A DNA stretch of 64,000 bases from positions 372,001 to 436,000 of the forward strand of contig NW_024104430.1 of NCBI RefSeq assembly GCF_003945595.2. Direction: 5' to 3'. Positions 23,061-35,140 of the stretch are shown piece after piece. The stretch comes from Pipra filicauda (Eukaryota; Chordata; Aves; Passeriformes; Pipridae). Both the position numbers and the translations under genes were made by a program. Numbering within the stretch: the first letter of the stretch is position 1; each line of letters opens with the position of its first letter. The notes under the pieces were generated by a model. It was given only the letters and a program-made list of their open reading frames with translations, had not been told where the DNA came from and did no database searches.

Positions 23061-23100
23061 ATGCAAATATGACTATAAATCAATCACCTTAACATATAAA
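23061..23100 (+). promoter_or_regulatory. LTR octamer and TATA core promoter
   Basis: ATGCAAAT (23061-23068), the consensus octamer for OCT/POU factors, sits 26 bp upstream of TATAAA (23095-23100). Both are on the transcribed strand of the LTR. The motifs are seen directly; function is inferred. Confidence 0.5.
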
Positions 23101-23558
23101 TAGTGGACAGCCCAGGGTTTGTTTATCTGCCCTGCACAGCCATGGTCTGCAGGCCAGGATCTTCTCTGGATCACGGGTACCTCCCAGGGTCACTCCTCGA
23201 GGCTGAGAGATTGCTTGCCACAGTAGATTCTTGGTAACTGATCAACAGCATGCTATAACTTGACATCTTATTTAAGTGATACACAGGGTTGACTGTACAC
23301 ATACAGTCCTTTAGACATAAACTGTTGACAAAGTCTGGGACTAAGTCTGGATTCAGCTGCACCTAAACTCCCCTCTGACAAGGTGGTTAGAGTAAAAGAT
23401 GGTTCTTTTTAAACCTCAGGACTCAACAGGAGAGTCTTCCTGACAGTTGTGTTTGACCCTGCAATTTCTGCAGTAAATAATCACTGTACCTTGCCATCGA
23501 GTTTTGTTAAACCACTGTGGCCTTCACTAACCAACTTTGTCAAATCACCATTTATATC

Positions 23559-23564
23559 AATAAA
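23559..23564 (+). terminator. LTR polyadenylation signal
   Basis: AATAAA, 51 bp before the LTR end. Confidence 0.5.
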
Positions 23565-23620
23565 TATATTACTGCTTCTCTTTAATGAGTGAAGTGCATC
23601 ACTCCATCCTCAACAATTAG

Positions 23621-26600
23621 ACAGTAGTAGTAAACTGCAATAACACCATATCGATTTTGGCTCTGGAATACAAAAGTGTCTTATAAACTGCAAGTCACAA
23701 GACATACTCTGCAAACAAAAATGTTAGGAGGGATTTTATAATAGAAGACTTCTATGCACAGAGCGGTATTCAATTCTTCTCTCCCTGGAATCCATAGAAA
23801 GTAAGTTAAAAGCATGATCTGATACACAGCTGGAACCAAGCAGCAAGTCATAACATTCCTACACTTCTGAGGACTGCAATCCGACTGTTAATACCTTGCT
23901 GGGTATTGGTACAACAGAGGAGTAGATTTAACCTTCTGTGTAAAACATATCAGTTAATTTTTATTTAACACAAAGAGATAAAAAGGCATAGCATTACTAT
24001 TTTTCTTTTCTTACCACCACTGATGGCACTAAATTATGGTTTCCAAAGAAAAGCAGTGGTCAGTGACAGTGTAGTGGCTGTACTAATTTAGAAGCAAAAA
24101 GTATGACAGAGATCTTTATTTATATGCCTGGAGTGTATTGTTACCAATAATCTGCCTAGTGAGCTTGCACCTAGGGCGTCTTATTAGAAAAGTACTTTTC
24201 TGCCAGCCCACCTTACAGTCACTTCATTACCATGCTCAACCATTCTCTAATGTTGTTTGATTTCATCTGTGTGAATTTAAGCTCTGGATGATGTTGTCAT
24301 ACTTAGCTTTGCAAATCTTTCTTTGATGGCAAAAGAATTCTGCAGCATTAATCTATTTATAGTAAAAGGGGGTTTTAGCTCTTGTAATTTTTTGTGAACG
24401 GATCTTTTATCTTTAATACAAACCAATCGCTCATGCTAACCCTCACAATTTATCTTGTCAAACTAAAGATATCCAGTGAGGTCTTTTTTGTCAGAAACAC
24501 CAAAAGCACATACTTTCATATAGTAATGCTTTCACAAACCAAATCTTTACCCTGTTTTTGAACAACATTCCTGTTCCGCCTTACTCTTTGAGAAATGGAA
24601 AGGTTTTAAAATACGCTTTGTTCATTTTTTTTCTAAGAGATACGAAGCATACTTGGACATTTACAGTTTCTTTCTTTAGCCTTATATCTTGCTAGAAACT
24701 CCTGTTTTTTATTCTTACCAAAGTGTTCCTATTACAAAATGTCACTTAGATATTCCTTCAGAATGTGAATAACTGAGTAACATTGCATTCTTCACACCTG
24801 AATCTTCCCACAACATTTTGCTAATGCAATAATGGCCTCTCCTGTGCAAAATTCTAATTAATGTTGTATCTATTTTCATGTTAAAGCTTCCTACAACAAC
24901 TGTAGAGAAGTCCATGTTAAAAAAAAAATTCAAATTAAAACCAAATCTAATGAAACTGTTGTTAGAATTTCCTATATCTATGTTGTAACATTTTCATTAA
25001 ATATTTTTTACTTTTAGACTTCTGCATACAACAGAAGAAATATGATCAAAAATCCTGCTCACTAAATATAGGTTTATGTCATACTAGGGAAGATTTTAAA
25101 GACACAGAACTTGCTCTTGTTTATAGATTCTGGGTAAAAAAATATCCTTTGTGACTTTGAAAATCTCTTCACCAAGTTTCATCTTTAGTCCCACTACCAA
25201 ACTTCATGGTTACCAGTTCTTTAGAAAGTAAGGATGAGCCAGGAGGAGGAACTGATCTTTGCAACAACATGACCTTGTACAGAATTTTGAAATTGTCTCT
25301 CTGTTGCACGGTTTGTTCCCATTTACTGATATATTTCATTTCAACTGGATAGGTACAGTTCTGTTCAGGTCTACTAAAGGCTCAAAGAAATAGTTGGTGT
25401 TGGTGATGGCTGTTTTGGTTTCTTAAATGTATGGAGGAATAGCAATTTTACTATTGTGTGGCCCCTGAGAATCGAGATGAGACAGTAATCCACATCTCTA
25501 GTGAGTACCTAAATTCTTCTCTTTTTATTCCCCGGAGCTAAGAGATGGGATGAAATTGAAGCCTCAGCACCTGCTGTTCCCTGAGCCAGACTGTGCCTGC
25601 AGAGAGGTACAGTGACTCCCATGCTCTCCGGGGCTCACAGGGAAGAATCATGTCCCACGCATCCACAGTGGCTCTGCAGTGTCAGACTGGACACTGGCCT
25701 CTGTGGATCCCACATGAGCTGTGTATGACAAACACCTCTGCTCTAAGTAGCATTAATCAGGACCCATACAGCACAAAAATGTTGAGTGATAAAACATAGC
25801 TTGAAAGGGAGTGAGAAAAATGGACTTCGGTCAAGGAAGTTTAAGGCAATTGCTGCTGGGGTTGAGCTATACAAGGTGCTGCTGTTGGTCCAGTAATGAA
25901 GTCCTGAGGGGTGGTTTTTTTTTCCCAGGACCTGCTCTACCCCCATGGTTGTCTTCTCCTCCCACTAGTATTTATGTCCTAGTGTTATTAACACAATTTT
26001 TGTTTTCTGCTTCTGAATACATTTAAGTGAATGAGAATTCTTATGTCTCAAATTTGACACAAGCCTTATCCTTCTATTCCTTGTCCGCCCAAGTTTAGTC
26101 AGATACCCAAGGTACTCATTTGAGACACTTGATTTTTATATTCCTCCTTTATTTTTGACTAACTGCTTCTTCTGAATGCTCTCTAATGTTAGTGGACCTA
26201 AAATGCTGTTTCTATAATCAGCATCCCCTGTGTAAGAGTTCTTGCATTCATAATGCTTCTTTCCTTTTCCATTTCCCACCTCTTCTCAAGTCAACTATCC
26301 TTGGTGCTTCATGACATATATATGTATTGGTTCCAAATACTTCCAAATATCTACATGCCTGGACTTATGTAAGACCAGGTCACACACACACACACACACA
26401 CAGAGAGATAAGGGAATGATAAGTCACTATCCTTAAAGCTATGCATAAAATTTCTGTCTGCTACAGAAATTTTTTCTAAGGTTCCCTCCAGTTCTGGTCA
26501 AAAAATAGATCCCAAATATGTGAATATTGGAATTCCATTGCGTACTTGCACCCTGCTGGTAGAGTAATTTTGGAATGAATTTATTCCTCACACAATATGG

Positions 26601-29600
26601 GTGAATTTCTCAGAACCAATGATGTAACTAATGCAAATTTCATACAACCAATGTTGTAACTAAGGTGCCTTAGTTGCAAAACTATATATTGGAATTTCTT
26701 TTTGTGGAATACTTCCATGATATTATCCTAAAAGAAAGTCACTTTTTTGTTTTTCTAGGTTAACTATGTGAAATATACTTTAGATTTTTATGCTTTCCTG
26801 TTGTAGAGTTCATGAATTCAAGATATTGAAAATGACCCTAAGGAAGGTCCTAAGGCCTTCAGCAAACTCCATATTAATGGTTCTGATCATGTCTCTCTGA
26901 CTGTTTGCAGTGCATGTTTGGAACTGCAGCTGGGTTTGTAGTCTGTTCTTGTCCCAATTTGTTATTCTATTTTTTGGTATGTAAACTATTATAATTTGAA
27001 TTTAGAGGCCTGTGACAAATAACAAATAGAATTTTTTATGCATTTGATTTTGCTGCATATTAATGCTAAAATATCCAATCATGAATGGCCATGTCTAACT
27101 ACGAGTCAGGATTTTGAGCAACTGTTTACTAAAATACACTACTATACGTTCCTAGGAAATATATGTTCCTTTAGGAATTATATGTTTCTAAAACTGTATT
27201 TAATTCTCCAATAGTTATAGAATATAGTTTTGATTAAAGACTTGACTTCACTAACAATCAGAAAACCTAAATATCTACCAACCTATGTAAATAAAGACTA
27301 TTTACTTATATTAGCATAGTGTCTCTGGACTTACGAGCTTCTCTAGCTCATAGAGTGTACAGACTTCTCTTTCCTCACAGGATTCATGGAATCTCATTGA
27401 TATGCTGTGTCTAAATGTATGTTAAGGGATTGCAAGCCAGTATTGCAAACGCTGTGAGTGACATCACTGTGGAATGTGCTGCTGAATGTGAGAACAGGTT
27501 TGCAGATTACAGAGAAAAATGAGAACAAGGTGAAATTTATCTGGGCTTGAAAAACCTTTTGAGAAAGTCCATCACAGGAGATTGAAAAAGTATGCTAGTA
27601 CATAGCCAAATGCAAAGTAGAGCCACAATTGATGTAGTTGGATTGGTTAATTAAAAACCCCCACTGAATAGGAATAAAAGGGCATTAGGAAAACCAAAAT
27701 GCTCTAAGAATGCTGTGGGGGAACAAATTTGCCAAGGACAGAGAACAATTTTATGTTAGACATAGTTAAAGAAGGTGCTCAAATGGACCTCTCAGATAAT
27801 AAAATGTGTCCTTTTTGTATCTTTCTTTGCTTATCCCTTTCTTTCTCTATTGAATATAAAATTATGTAAGAAAATAAGCAAATAAATATTTGAAAAAATG
27901 TGTTTCCATGGAAGTGTTATTTTGCTACTTGATCTTTAAAAAAGTTAATATATATCATCAGATGATTTTGTTTAGGAAAAAGCATCAGAAAAGCTAGGCA
28001 TCTGTTATTGATAGGATGATACTAATCTACTCAGTAAATACCAGGAAAAATTACTGTGGATTCAGACTCAGACTTCTTTGTTTCCTCAGAGGAAAGGTCT
28101 ATACAATGTTTTCGCAGGGAGCTCACACACAGTCTTCACATCAATGATTTTGGAATAGAGAAGAATCAAGTTGTGAAAACAGACAATCCAGTCAAGTTTT
28201 CTCTTGAAGTGAGAAAATTTTTGTTATTAAAGTGTGCTGAACCAATCTTTGATTCTACTAAAGTCAAAGGAGAATTATGGCTTTGCCTTCAATAGTACCA
28301 GGGCTTAGCCTCGTGTGTTTATAGATGAGAAATTCTTTAAACAAACAGTGCATCGTATTTACACAGTTTGCTAATCCACTTCTCTGAACCAAACACAATT
28401 CCACTTTCCTTTTATGTTTACTCCTTTCTCAAGCAAGAGCAGCATTACAGAAGTCGGCAAACAATGTCATTCTGTTCATAGTAAACATGTTCTATTTTTA
28501 GTGAGAATGACTGCAAAAACATCAGCCTTGCTCTTTATCTCTGAGCATGCCAGAACTAAGTCTGAGTGCGTCTGAACAAGCAAAAGCTTACATCCATTTT
28601 ATTTTTTTCCTATTCAGTAAGTTGTACTGAATACCAAATGAGATTACTCCATTTAATTTTTTTTATATCAGTTCAGGTTATAAAAAATGACGTAGTTCAT
28701 CTCTGTGGGTAAAGTAGTCTGTATCACAGTATTAGAGTAATTCCATCTTTTTGCCACTTTTTTACAACTCTCTGAATATTTTTTTCCTGAGATAGCATAA
28801 CCTAAATCTACAGTAGACCACTTATCAGTTGAGGAAAATTTAGTTTTTGGAGAGAAAAAAAAAAGGAATTTTCTCCTGGAGCAGAAATAAAAATTATGAA
28901 TATTTTGTAAAGCTCTTTATCTTTTTTTAAATAGCTTTGCTTTATTAAGACACAAAAGGACCTTATGCCACTGCTAGTTTAATTGACATTTTGGTAATTT
29001 CCCATACAGCTTTAACTATATCTGCAAAGATTCCCATCTGAGTCCTTTAGTGGTCACCTTCTTCTCTGCAGTCTCTCCACTGTCTTTCATTGCCCTTAAT
29101 ATGATATTGAGTGTAGTACATTAAGAATAATTTTTCTTACTTACCTAATTTTTATTCTAGTGAACCTTTATCAATTTACTGGCATTAGTAAATTGAATTT
29201 CTCACATATCGCAAGTCAAGCTTGTGATTAAATGATTTAAAGATATTGGGCACAATAAAATTAAATGTATTAATTTTATTTGACTGGGCATAGCAAATAT
29301 TTGTATAATAATCTCCAGTTCCTTTTTCCAAAGATCCTCTTTAGATTTGGATAATCATATGCAAGGACATATGTTTAATTCCTCATCTAGAATTAAGGCA
29401 AAATTTTTACTGTCATAATTTTCTACTTTTTAGTTCCACATTTTATCTAGAAACATAGAATCATACATTTAATTTCATCTTTTTTTCAGCAATGTCTACA
29501 CAGTCCATTTATCTGCACTCATCTACAACTTGATCTTGTTCTACATGTTTAGCACAGACGAAACACAAACATTTGAGTAGACATTTGACATCAATCCAGT

Positions 29601-29852
29601 ATTTTTCCTCATTCCCACAATTTTCCTCATTGATCTCCCACTTCTAGTAACTAGTAAAAAGATGCAGAAAATGTCAGTTAAATCAGAGGTTAATTGTGAG
29701 GTTATTTCTTTCTAGGTTTTGCCACAGCTAAAACAAAAACAAGAGAAGCAGGCTAAAGATTGCTATTTAATCACTGACCTAAAAGGCCTTTCTGAAGAAG
29801 TTATGACTTTTTTCATCTGACTAATTTCTACTTCTTCCTACAATCCTAAATA
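23621..29852. other. AT-rich non-coding DNA
   Basis: No gene recognised over 6.2 kb. It contains a (CA)11 microsatellite at 26381-26402. A stretch at 27526-27590 faintly resembles a LINE RT block ('gggcttgaaaaaccttttga' then 'gaaagtccatcacagg'), but I cannot extend it. Confidence 0.5.
26381..26408. repeat. (CA)11 microsatellite with short GA extension
   Basis: Eleven uninterrupted CA units followed by GAGAGA. Potentially polymorphic. Confidence 0.95.
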
Positions 29853-29857
29853 ATCAC

Positions 29858-30581
29858 TGTAGAAGCCTGGACAGTAAGGAGTTAGTGTATTGCTAAGCCT
29901 CAAACACTGATGACCTTTCAAGCAGACATATTAGAACAGGATCTGCCTAAAAAGGGGGGCCTTAAGAATGTAGGGGAGCACCTTTCTGAAAACAATTTTC
30001 CTTTTCAGGTCTGTGGTGACCTCATAACATATGATGCAAGTGCAGAAGTGGAGTCAAGAAGTGGGCAAGACCAATAGAGGGGGATTGAGACCACCAAAAG
30101 TCTTAGACCTCAAAGTCTGAGCCCGATGAAAAGATTGAGACCTCAAAGCCCGTAGTCCCACTTCCAGAAAAGTCCAGAACATTTCACTGCCGTTCATTTA
30201 CATGAAGAGAGAGTAACCTAATCTCAGACCAAGGAAAACTTACCTATAAGAAAGTACCCACACAAAGCCCAGATATGTCCCATGCACCCTGGAAACTCTT
30301 GACTGAATTAACACTGGACCCAGGACTGGTGACCTCATTTTTTCGTCTCCTACCTGATCTCCCTTTCATTTTTCTCTTTCTTCCATCTTTATACTTTTTT
30401 ATTACTATAATTTTTAGAAAATAGGGGCATAATATATACCAATTTCCATGTTGACTGTGTAGTTTGCTAATAAATTTTGTGTCCTTTTTTTTGGACACTT
30501 CTGGGTTTTGATGTTTCTTTTTCAACCACAAGCATCTGTGAACGTCAGGTGCTCCTTTCTGTGTAGGAGTGGGATGCAACA
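29858..30581 (+). mobile_element. ERV solo LTR (724 bp)
   Basis: LTR on + beginning TGTAGAAGCC and ending GGATGCAACA. It is flanked by ATCAC (29853-29857) and ATCAT (30582-30586), a 5-bp TSD with one mismatch. A polyadenylation signal AATAAA is at 30469-30474, followed by a U5-like segment ('ttggacacttctgggttttg' near 30491). I recognise the U5 text as an avian ERV LTR. No internal genes are attached. A 112-codon antisense frame at 30244-30582 is a by-product. Confidence 0.75.
30469..30474 (+). terminator. LTR polyadenylation signal
   Basis: AATAAA about 107 bp before the LTR end, followed by T-rich sequence. Confidence 0.5.
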
Positions 30582-30586
30582 ATCAT

Positions 30587-31332
30587 GTCACTGATTTTAT
30601 ATAACACAGGAATAACCTTACAGTCTTCCAGTAGAAAGTCTTCCTATAGAAACAATTGTGATAGGGGAGGATAAGTATTGATGAAAAGAACTGCAACTGA
30701 CACTGATGCAAGAGAGAACAAAAAAATGAGGGAAGAAGAAGAAGTACAGTTATTAGAACTTGAAGTTCAATGATGATTAAAAATATTAGCAGAATTCCCA
30801 CTGAACAGAGACTACTTCCTCACATGTGTAACTGAAATATTAAATATGTTTTAAAAGATGAAATGTTCAGCATCTGTGATCCCAAAACATGTATTGTCCT
30901 TCCCTTTGTAATCAGTCATTTGGAGCCCCTCTCCTCTGCAGAATCTCATTTGAATTAGAGGACTGACTTGAGCAGTTGTGTGTCTGAAGCTGTCAGTGGT
31001 GTATGAGCATCAGTCACAACACATTGACTCCACTGGGATTTGCACATATGATGCATTTTGCCCTTTGACCGTTATTTGCTAAAAAAAACCTTTGAAAACT
31101 ATCATCCCCTTAGTTTATAGCTTGCCCTTTCAGAGGCTTTTGTTCTTCTTCACCTTGATTCAAACTCTGCTTTTACTTAGTGAAACAGAAGAATTCCAAG
31201 CTAGATCATATAAAATGTTTATTTAATCCTGTATCCTTTCCTTGTTAAACAAATGAATACTTTGACATTGTATGAAACAGAACCATTACTTTTTCTTGAG
31301 GAAAATGATTAAAAAACATATTTCAATTAGTC
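30587..31332. other. Non-coding DNA
   Basis: Nothing recognised. Confidence 0.5.
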
Positions 31333-31460
31333 TCATAGAATCATAGACTGGTTTGGGCTGGAAGGGACATTAAAGATCATCTAGTTCCAACCCACTGCCG
31401 TGGGCAGGGACACCTCCCACTAGACCATGTTGCTCAATGCCCAATCCAACATGGTGTCAC
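31333..31460 (-). mobile_element. CR1 3'-end fragment
   Basis: Classical CR1 3' terminus in reverse complement: 'tcatagaatcatagactgg', 'gggctggaagggacattaa', then 'catctagttccaaccc' and 'gggcagggacacctccc'. About 130 bp, 5'-truncated, orientation -. The ATTCTATG terminal repeat is intact (two units). Better preserved than the other CR1 tails in the window. Confidence 0.93.
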
Positions 31461-34400
31461 TTATCCCTTTGTTGTCCTCCATTCAAGTTACACTCTGAAC
31501 TGATATGAGTCAGGGAGTAGTTTTGGTCCTGACTAAAATGACTTTTTGGATCAACTGACCTTTTTTACTGAGTGAAAGAAATTAATCCATGCCTACAGTT
31601 TAAGAATTTAAGTCTTTCTAAGTAGTCTTGCTGTGGGTTTTTTGTTTATTTTTCTCTAATGACTTTTATGAAATCAAAATCAGCCATGGCAATTTGGCAA
31701 TTAAAAGGACCTTTATTATATGTTCCCAATGTGATAAATCATATGTATAAGATTCAGTCTCCAATTACTTAGTACCAATAACTAAGGACATTGTCCTTAA
31801 TTTTATATTGACATTTTTTATTAATTCTTCACCTCTTAGTGGGTAAAAACAGTTCATTGTGACAGAAAACTGTGTCTTCATTCAGGACTGATGATATGGA
31901 GGGAAGAATTTGGAACAAGGCTGCAACACTGTTCCCATGCCATTACTCCTCTTGTGTTTCATTGCACAGTAAATTGCATTACTTGAATTTGCATAAATGC
32001 AGCTCAGGGGAATCTCCCTATAGCCAACCAGTAGAGCTACTTGTTTTTCAGTACCAGGTCAATCAGACAATTTTTGCAGTATACACAGAGCTATCCCAGT
32101 GTACACATTCAAATAAAATCCAGAGAAGGCTCCTTTAATCTGGAGGGAATACCAGTACAGATAGCTTAAATCACCTACCAAAATCACATTCAGAAAACAT
32201 ACTGTTGTATTAGATAGTATTAGCCAAATGTATTTCTAGGCATGTTCATGTTTTTACCTGGTTACTGTCAAATCCCAATGACAAATTATATGACACAATC
32301 AGAAATAGTGTATTAAAAATTTGAATGAGATTTTGAGGTCTAGCGGTAGTTGTGTAAGGGGAATTTACTGAATTGAATAATTTAGATAAGTCTTTTGTCT
32401 CAAATGCACATAGATTTCTGTTCTGTGTCCCTTCACTCCTCATCAACACACTCCTCATCAACGCACATGTATGAACTTCTTTTACAGCCTCCACAGTGTG
32501 TCCTTTCACAGTCCCCTGGCTTCTGGGACAACCAGCATTGCGTCCCACTGTGCAGTGCAAGAGAGGTGATAGAGTTGAAGTTGACAGCGGGATGCAGTGC
32601 ATGCATTTAAGTATTTGGATGAGAGGTAAAGCAAAATTTTAGGATTATATGTCCTTAAAATTTTTGACCTGAGGTGAAATAAAGCACCTTCCCTATTTCT
32701 AAAGCTGGCACAGATAAGCCTTCTCCTGCTGGACTGCTGAGGCTTACTACTGCTAGACTACAGACATTCTTTCAGTCAGATTTAGCAAGCTGTTAGAAAC
32801 CTGAAAACTTCACAAGTGTCATTTTTTATAAACCATTTCCTTCTACAAAAGGAAATGTAAGGGCTATACTTATGATATGAGGGCTGGAAAATATCGAAAA
32901 TCTTATGTGCTAACATATGCCAAGGTCTATATTTCAGAACAAAAGGAGACTGTTTAAAGCTGAGACACAATTGATTAATTTCTTATTGAAATACACTGGC
33001 AAGCTTTTAATAGTAACAAATAAATAGAATTTTTATAAAAAGGGCTATATTCACTAAAGGACAAAATCTTACTCTAGAGTTCTGGGCATATTAAATTCAG
33101 AAGACCAGCAATTTCAAAGTGTTCAAATGCATAAAGCAGTTTTTGTGAGATATGTTTCACTGACACCAAGTAGGTTATTTACTTCTCTGTTTGGCCTTCA
33201 ATGACTTTATATGAAAAGAAGGAGAAATGGGATTTTATGCAGCATGTAATAACTTTCATACAGTAAACAGGCTGATTTTATGACACTTCTTTAATATTGC
33301 AGGTAGCCTAATTCCAGTTGAAACTAATTTACATCTATCAAAGAACTCAGTTTTTATTTAGTGTCTTATTTAGCGTCTTATATGTTTTTTATTTAGTGTC
33401 TTATGGGTTCATTTTTGTATATTGTAAAGCAGCATAGCTTTTGCACAGAGCTTGAAGCCTAGACACTAAACAAGTATATCAAGGTGTGAAAAAATGCTAA
33501 TCTCTAGTATGGTAAATGAGCTAGTCAGGTGGTTTCATTTCCCTGGCTACTTTAATTCAATTGTTTGAGACAGATTATATATTTCTATACTGTATTTCAC
33601 TTGCCTGGACAGATGACTAGAGTAAAGTGCAATACTCTCATTGTCCTCCCTCATGATCTGCTTCTTTGTACAGGCAGTAAATATCTTAATTCTACAAGTA
33701 ATGTTTATTCTGCCTTGCAAAGGTGCTGAAAGCCTGGATATCACAAATGTTCTCAGCACTTGAGCTAGGATCATAATTGCTCTTGGATTCCTTTATGCTC
33801 ATGGAAAAACTTTAGATCATCCAAAGGGCAATTCAAGTTTTTGGTGAGTTTAATTATCCTCTCACTGAGCTTATGTTTTTCTATGCATTGCACAATATGA
33901 GCATGCTTAGATCTCTTGGAGAGGTAACCCCTTAGAGTCTTGTTCAGTTCACAGAATCCAGGCTTTCAAAGCATGTAAATGTAGTCATGGTGACATGAGA
34001 TGATGGGGCATACAGATAGATTTTCAAGAATGATGAAAAACTATCTCACAAGATGTGTCTGTCTATATGTCTTTTAGGCCTGATTATCCTTAAAATTTTG
34101 ACCTACTTGCTACAAAATATTCATTTACTTATGGTTGTTTCTGGAAAAAGGTGATTTGTCTGTATAGAGCTGCAAGAACAGATTCACAGGTACATTGGCT
34201 TAATTACCTTCTTGATTACAGTGTGTATTTATAGATGGAAAGAAAGAGGATTTAAGAAAGGTGATAAGGAAGTCATTGATTCTATTTCAGTTGTTCATCA
34301 GAAGGCTCAAAAATAATTTGTTTAAAAGAAAGCTCATCAGGTCTCTGCACAGTCTAGTCCTAGGAAGTTTCTCTTTGTCAGACTCAGGTTGTGCAAAGAA

Positions 34401-34945
34401 ACACTTTTGAAGGGACTGCATCTGTCTCCATCTGATCTATGAAGCCTTTATGTGTTGCACCTTTCCCCTCTCAGGAAAGGGGCATTTCCTAGTCTGATCC
34501 CCTCCCTTCAGGAGTATCCATCTGCAGCTATTGTAAGTCTTGAAGGAAGACAGCAAAGTAAATGAGAAAGAACACATAAATAATGTATCAACCACGACAT
34601 GGAGTCAAAAAATCCTCTTCTGTAAAACTCAACTTTTCCTCCCAAAGGAGGATGGAAGGGGTAAGAACATACAATGTTTGATCATGACTAAATATGGAGC
34701 GAAAATACCATATTCCACAGATATAGGTGGAAATACTTTTATTGACAGGAAAGGTTTTTATCATGACAAATTTCTGGCAGAAAATTAATTAATTGAATTT
34801 AAAATATTTTGTAGAAACCTATTTCAAATGATGTATTACAGTAATTTTAATATGACTCATCAATGTTTTAATGATGTTTATATTCATCAAATAAAGTTTT
34901 AAATGTAACTAAACTTATATGTTTTTTAAATTTGAAAATAGTATT
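31461..34945. other. AT-rich non-coding DNA
   Basis: No gene recognised. Short tandem duplications occur near 32427-32462 and 33351-33404. Confidence 0.5.
33351..33404. repeat. Short tandem repeat, ATTTAGYGTCTTAT unit x3
   Basis: The unit 'atttagtgtcttat' occurs at 33356-33369 and 33391-33404, with a variant 'atttagcgtcttat' between them at 33368-33381. A local slippage or duplication product. Confidence 0.85.
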
Positions 34946-35140
34946 TTTCACCGTGAGGACAGTTGACCAGGCGAGTAGGTTACTCTGCGAGGTTGTGTAG
35001 GCTCCTTCTGTAGTGGTTTTCAAGACTGGAGTGGAAAAAGACCTGAGCAGTATGTTCTGACCCCAGAGCCAGCCATGTTCTCAGTAGAAAGTTGGATGAG
35101 AGACCTGCTGATGTTGGTCCCAGACTAAATTATCCTGGAT
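34946..35140 (+). mobile_element. CR1 LINE 3'-end fragment (copy A)
   Basis: Begins in the last coding block of CR1 ORF2 (an FTVR-like, then EVV and APSV..FKTG-like reading at 34947-35035). It continues into the CR1 3' UTR ('agttggatgagagacctgct' at 35090, 'aaattatcctgga' at 35128). The 3' end abuts a second CR1 piece directly. Old and full of stops. Confidence 0.75.

Larger units (their letters stand above)
22876..23615 (+). mobile_element. ERVL-like solo LTR (740 bp)
   Basis: A complete-looking LTR on +, TG...CA (TGTGGTGG to CTCAACA). A 5-bp near-perfect TSD, ATTAA (22871-22875) and ATTAG (23616-23620), is the size typical of ERVL. U3 has an octamer ATGCAAAT (23061-23068) and a TATA box (23095-23100); a polyadenylation signal AATAAA lies at 23559-23564. 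The block 23308-23377 is shared with the older LTR at 3.6-4.7 kb. No internal viral sequence is present, so homologous recombination between LTRs probably removed it. Confidence 0.78.

Noticed and set aside
27526..27590. Possible old LINE RT block
   Set aside because: Only ~50 bp resembles an RT motif and neither flank extends the match.
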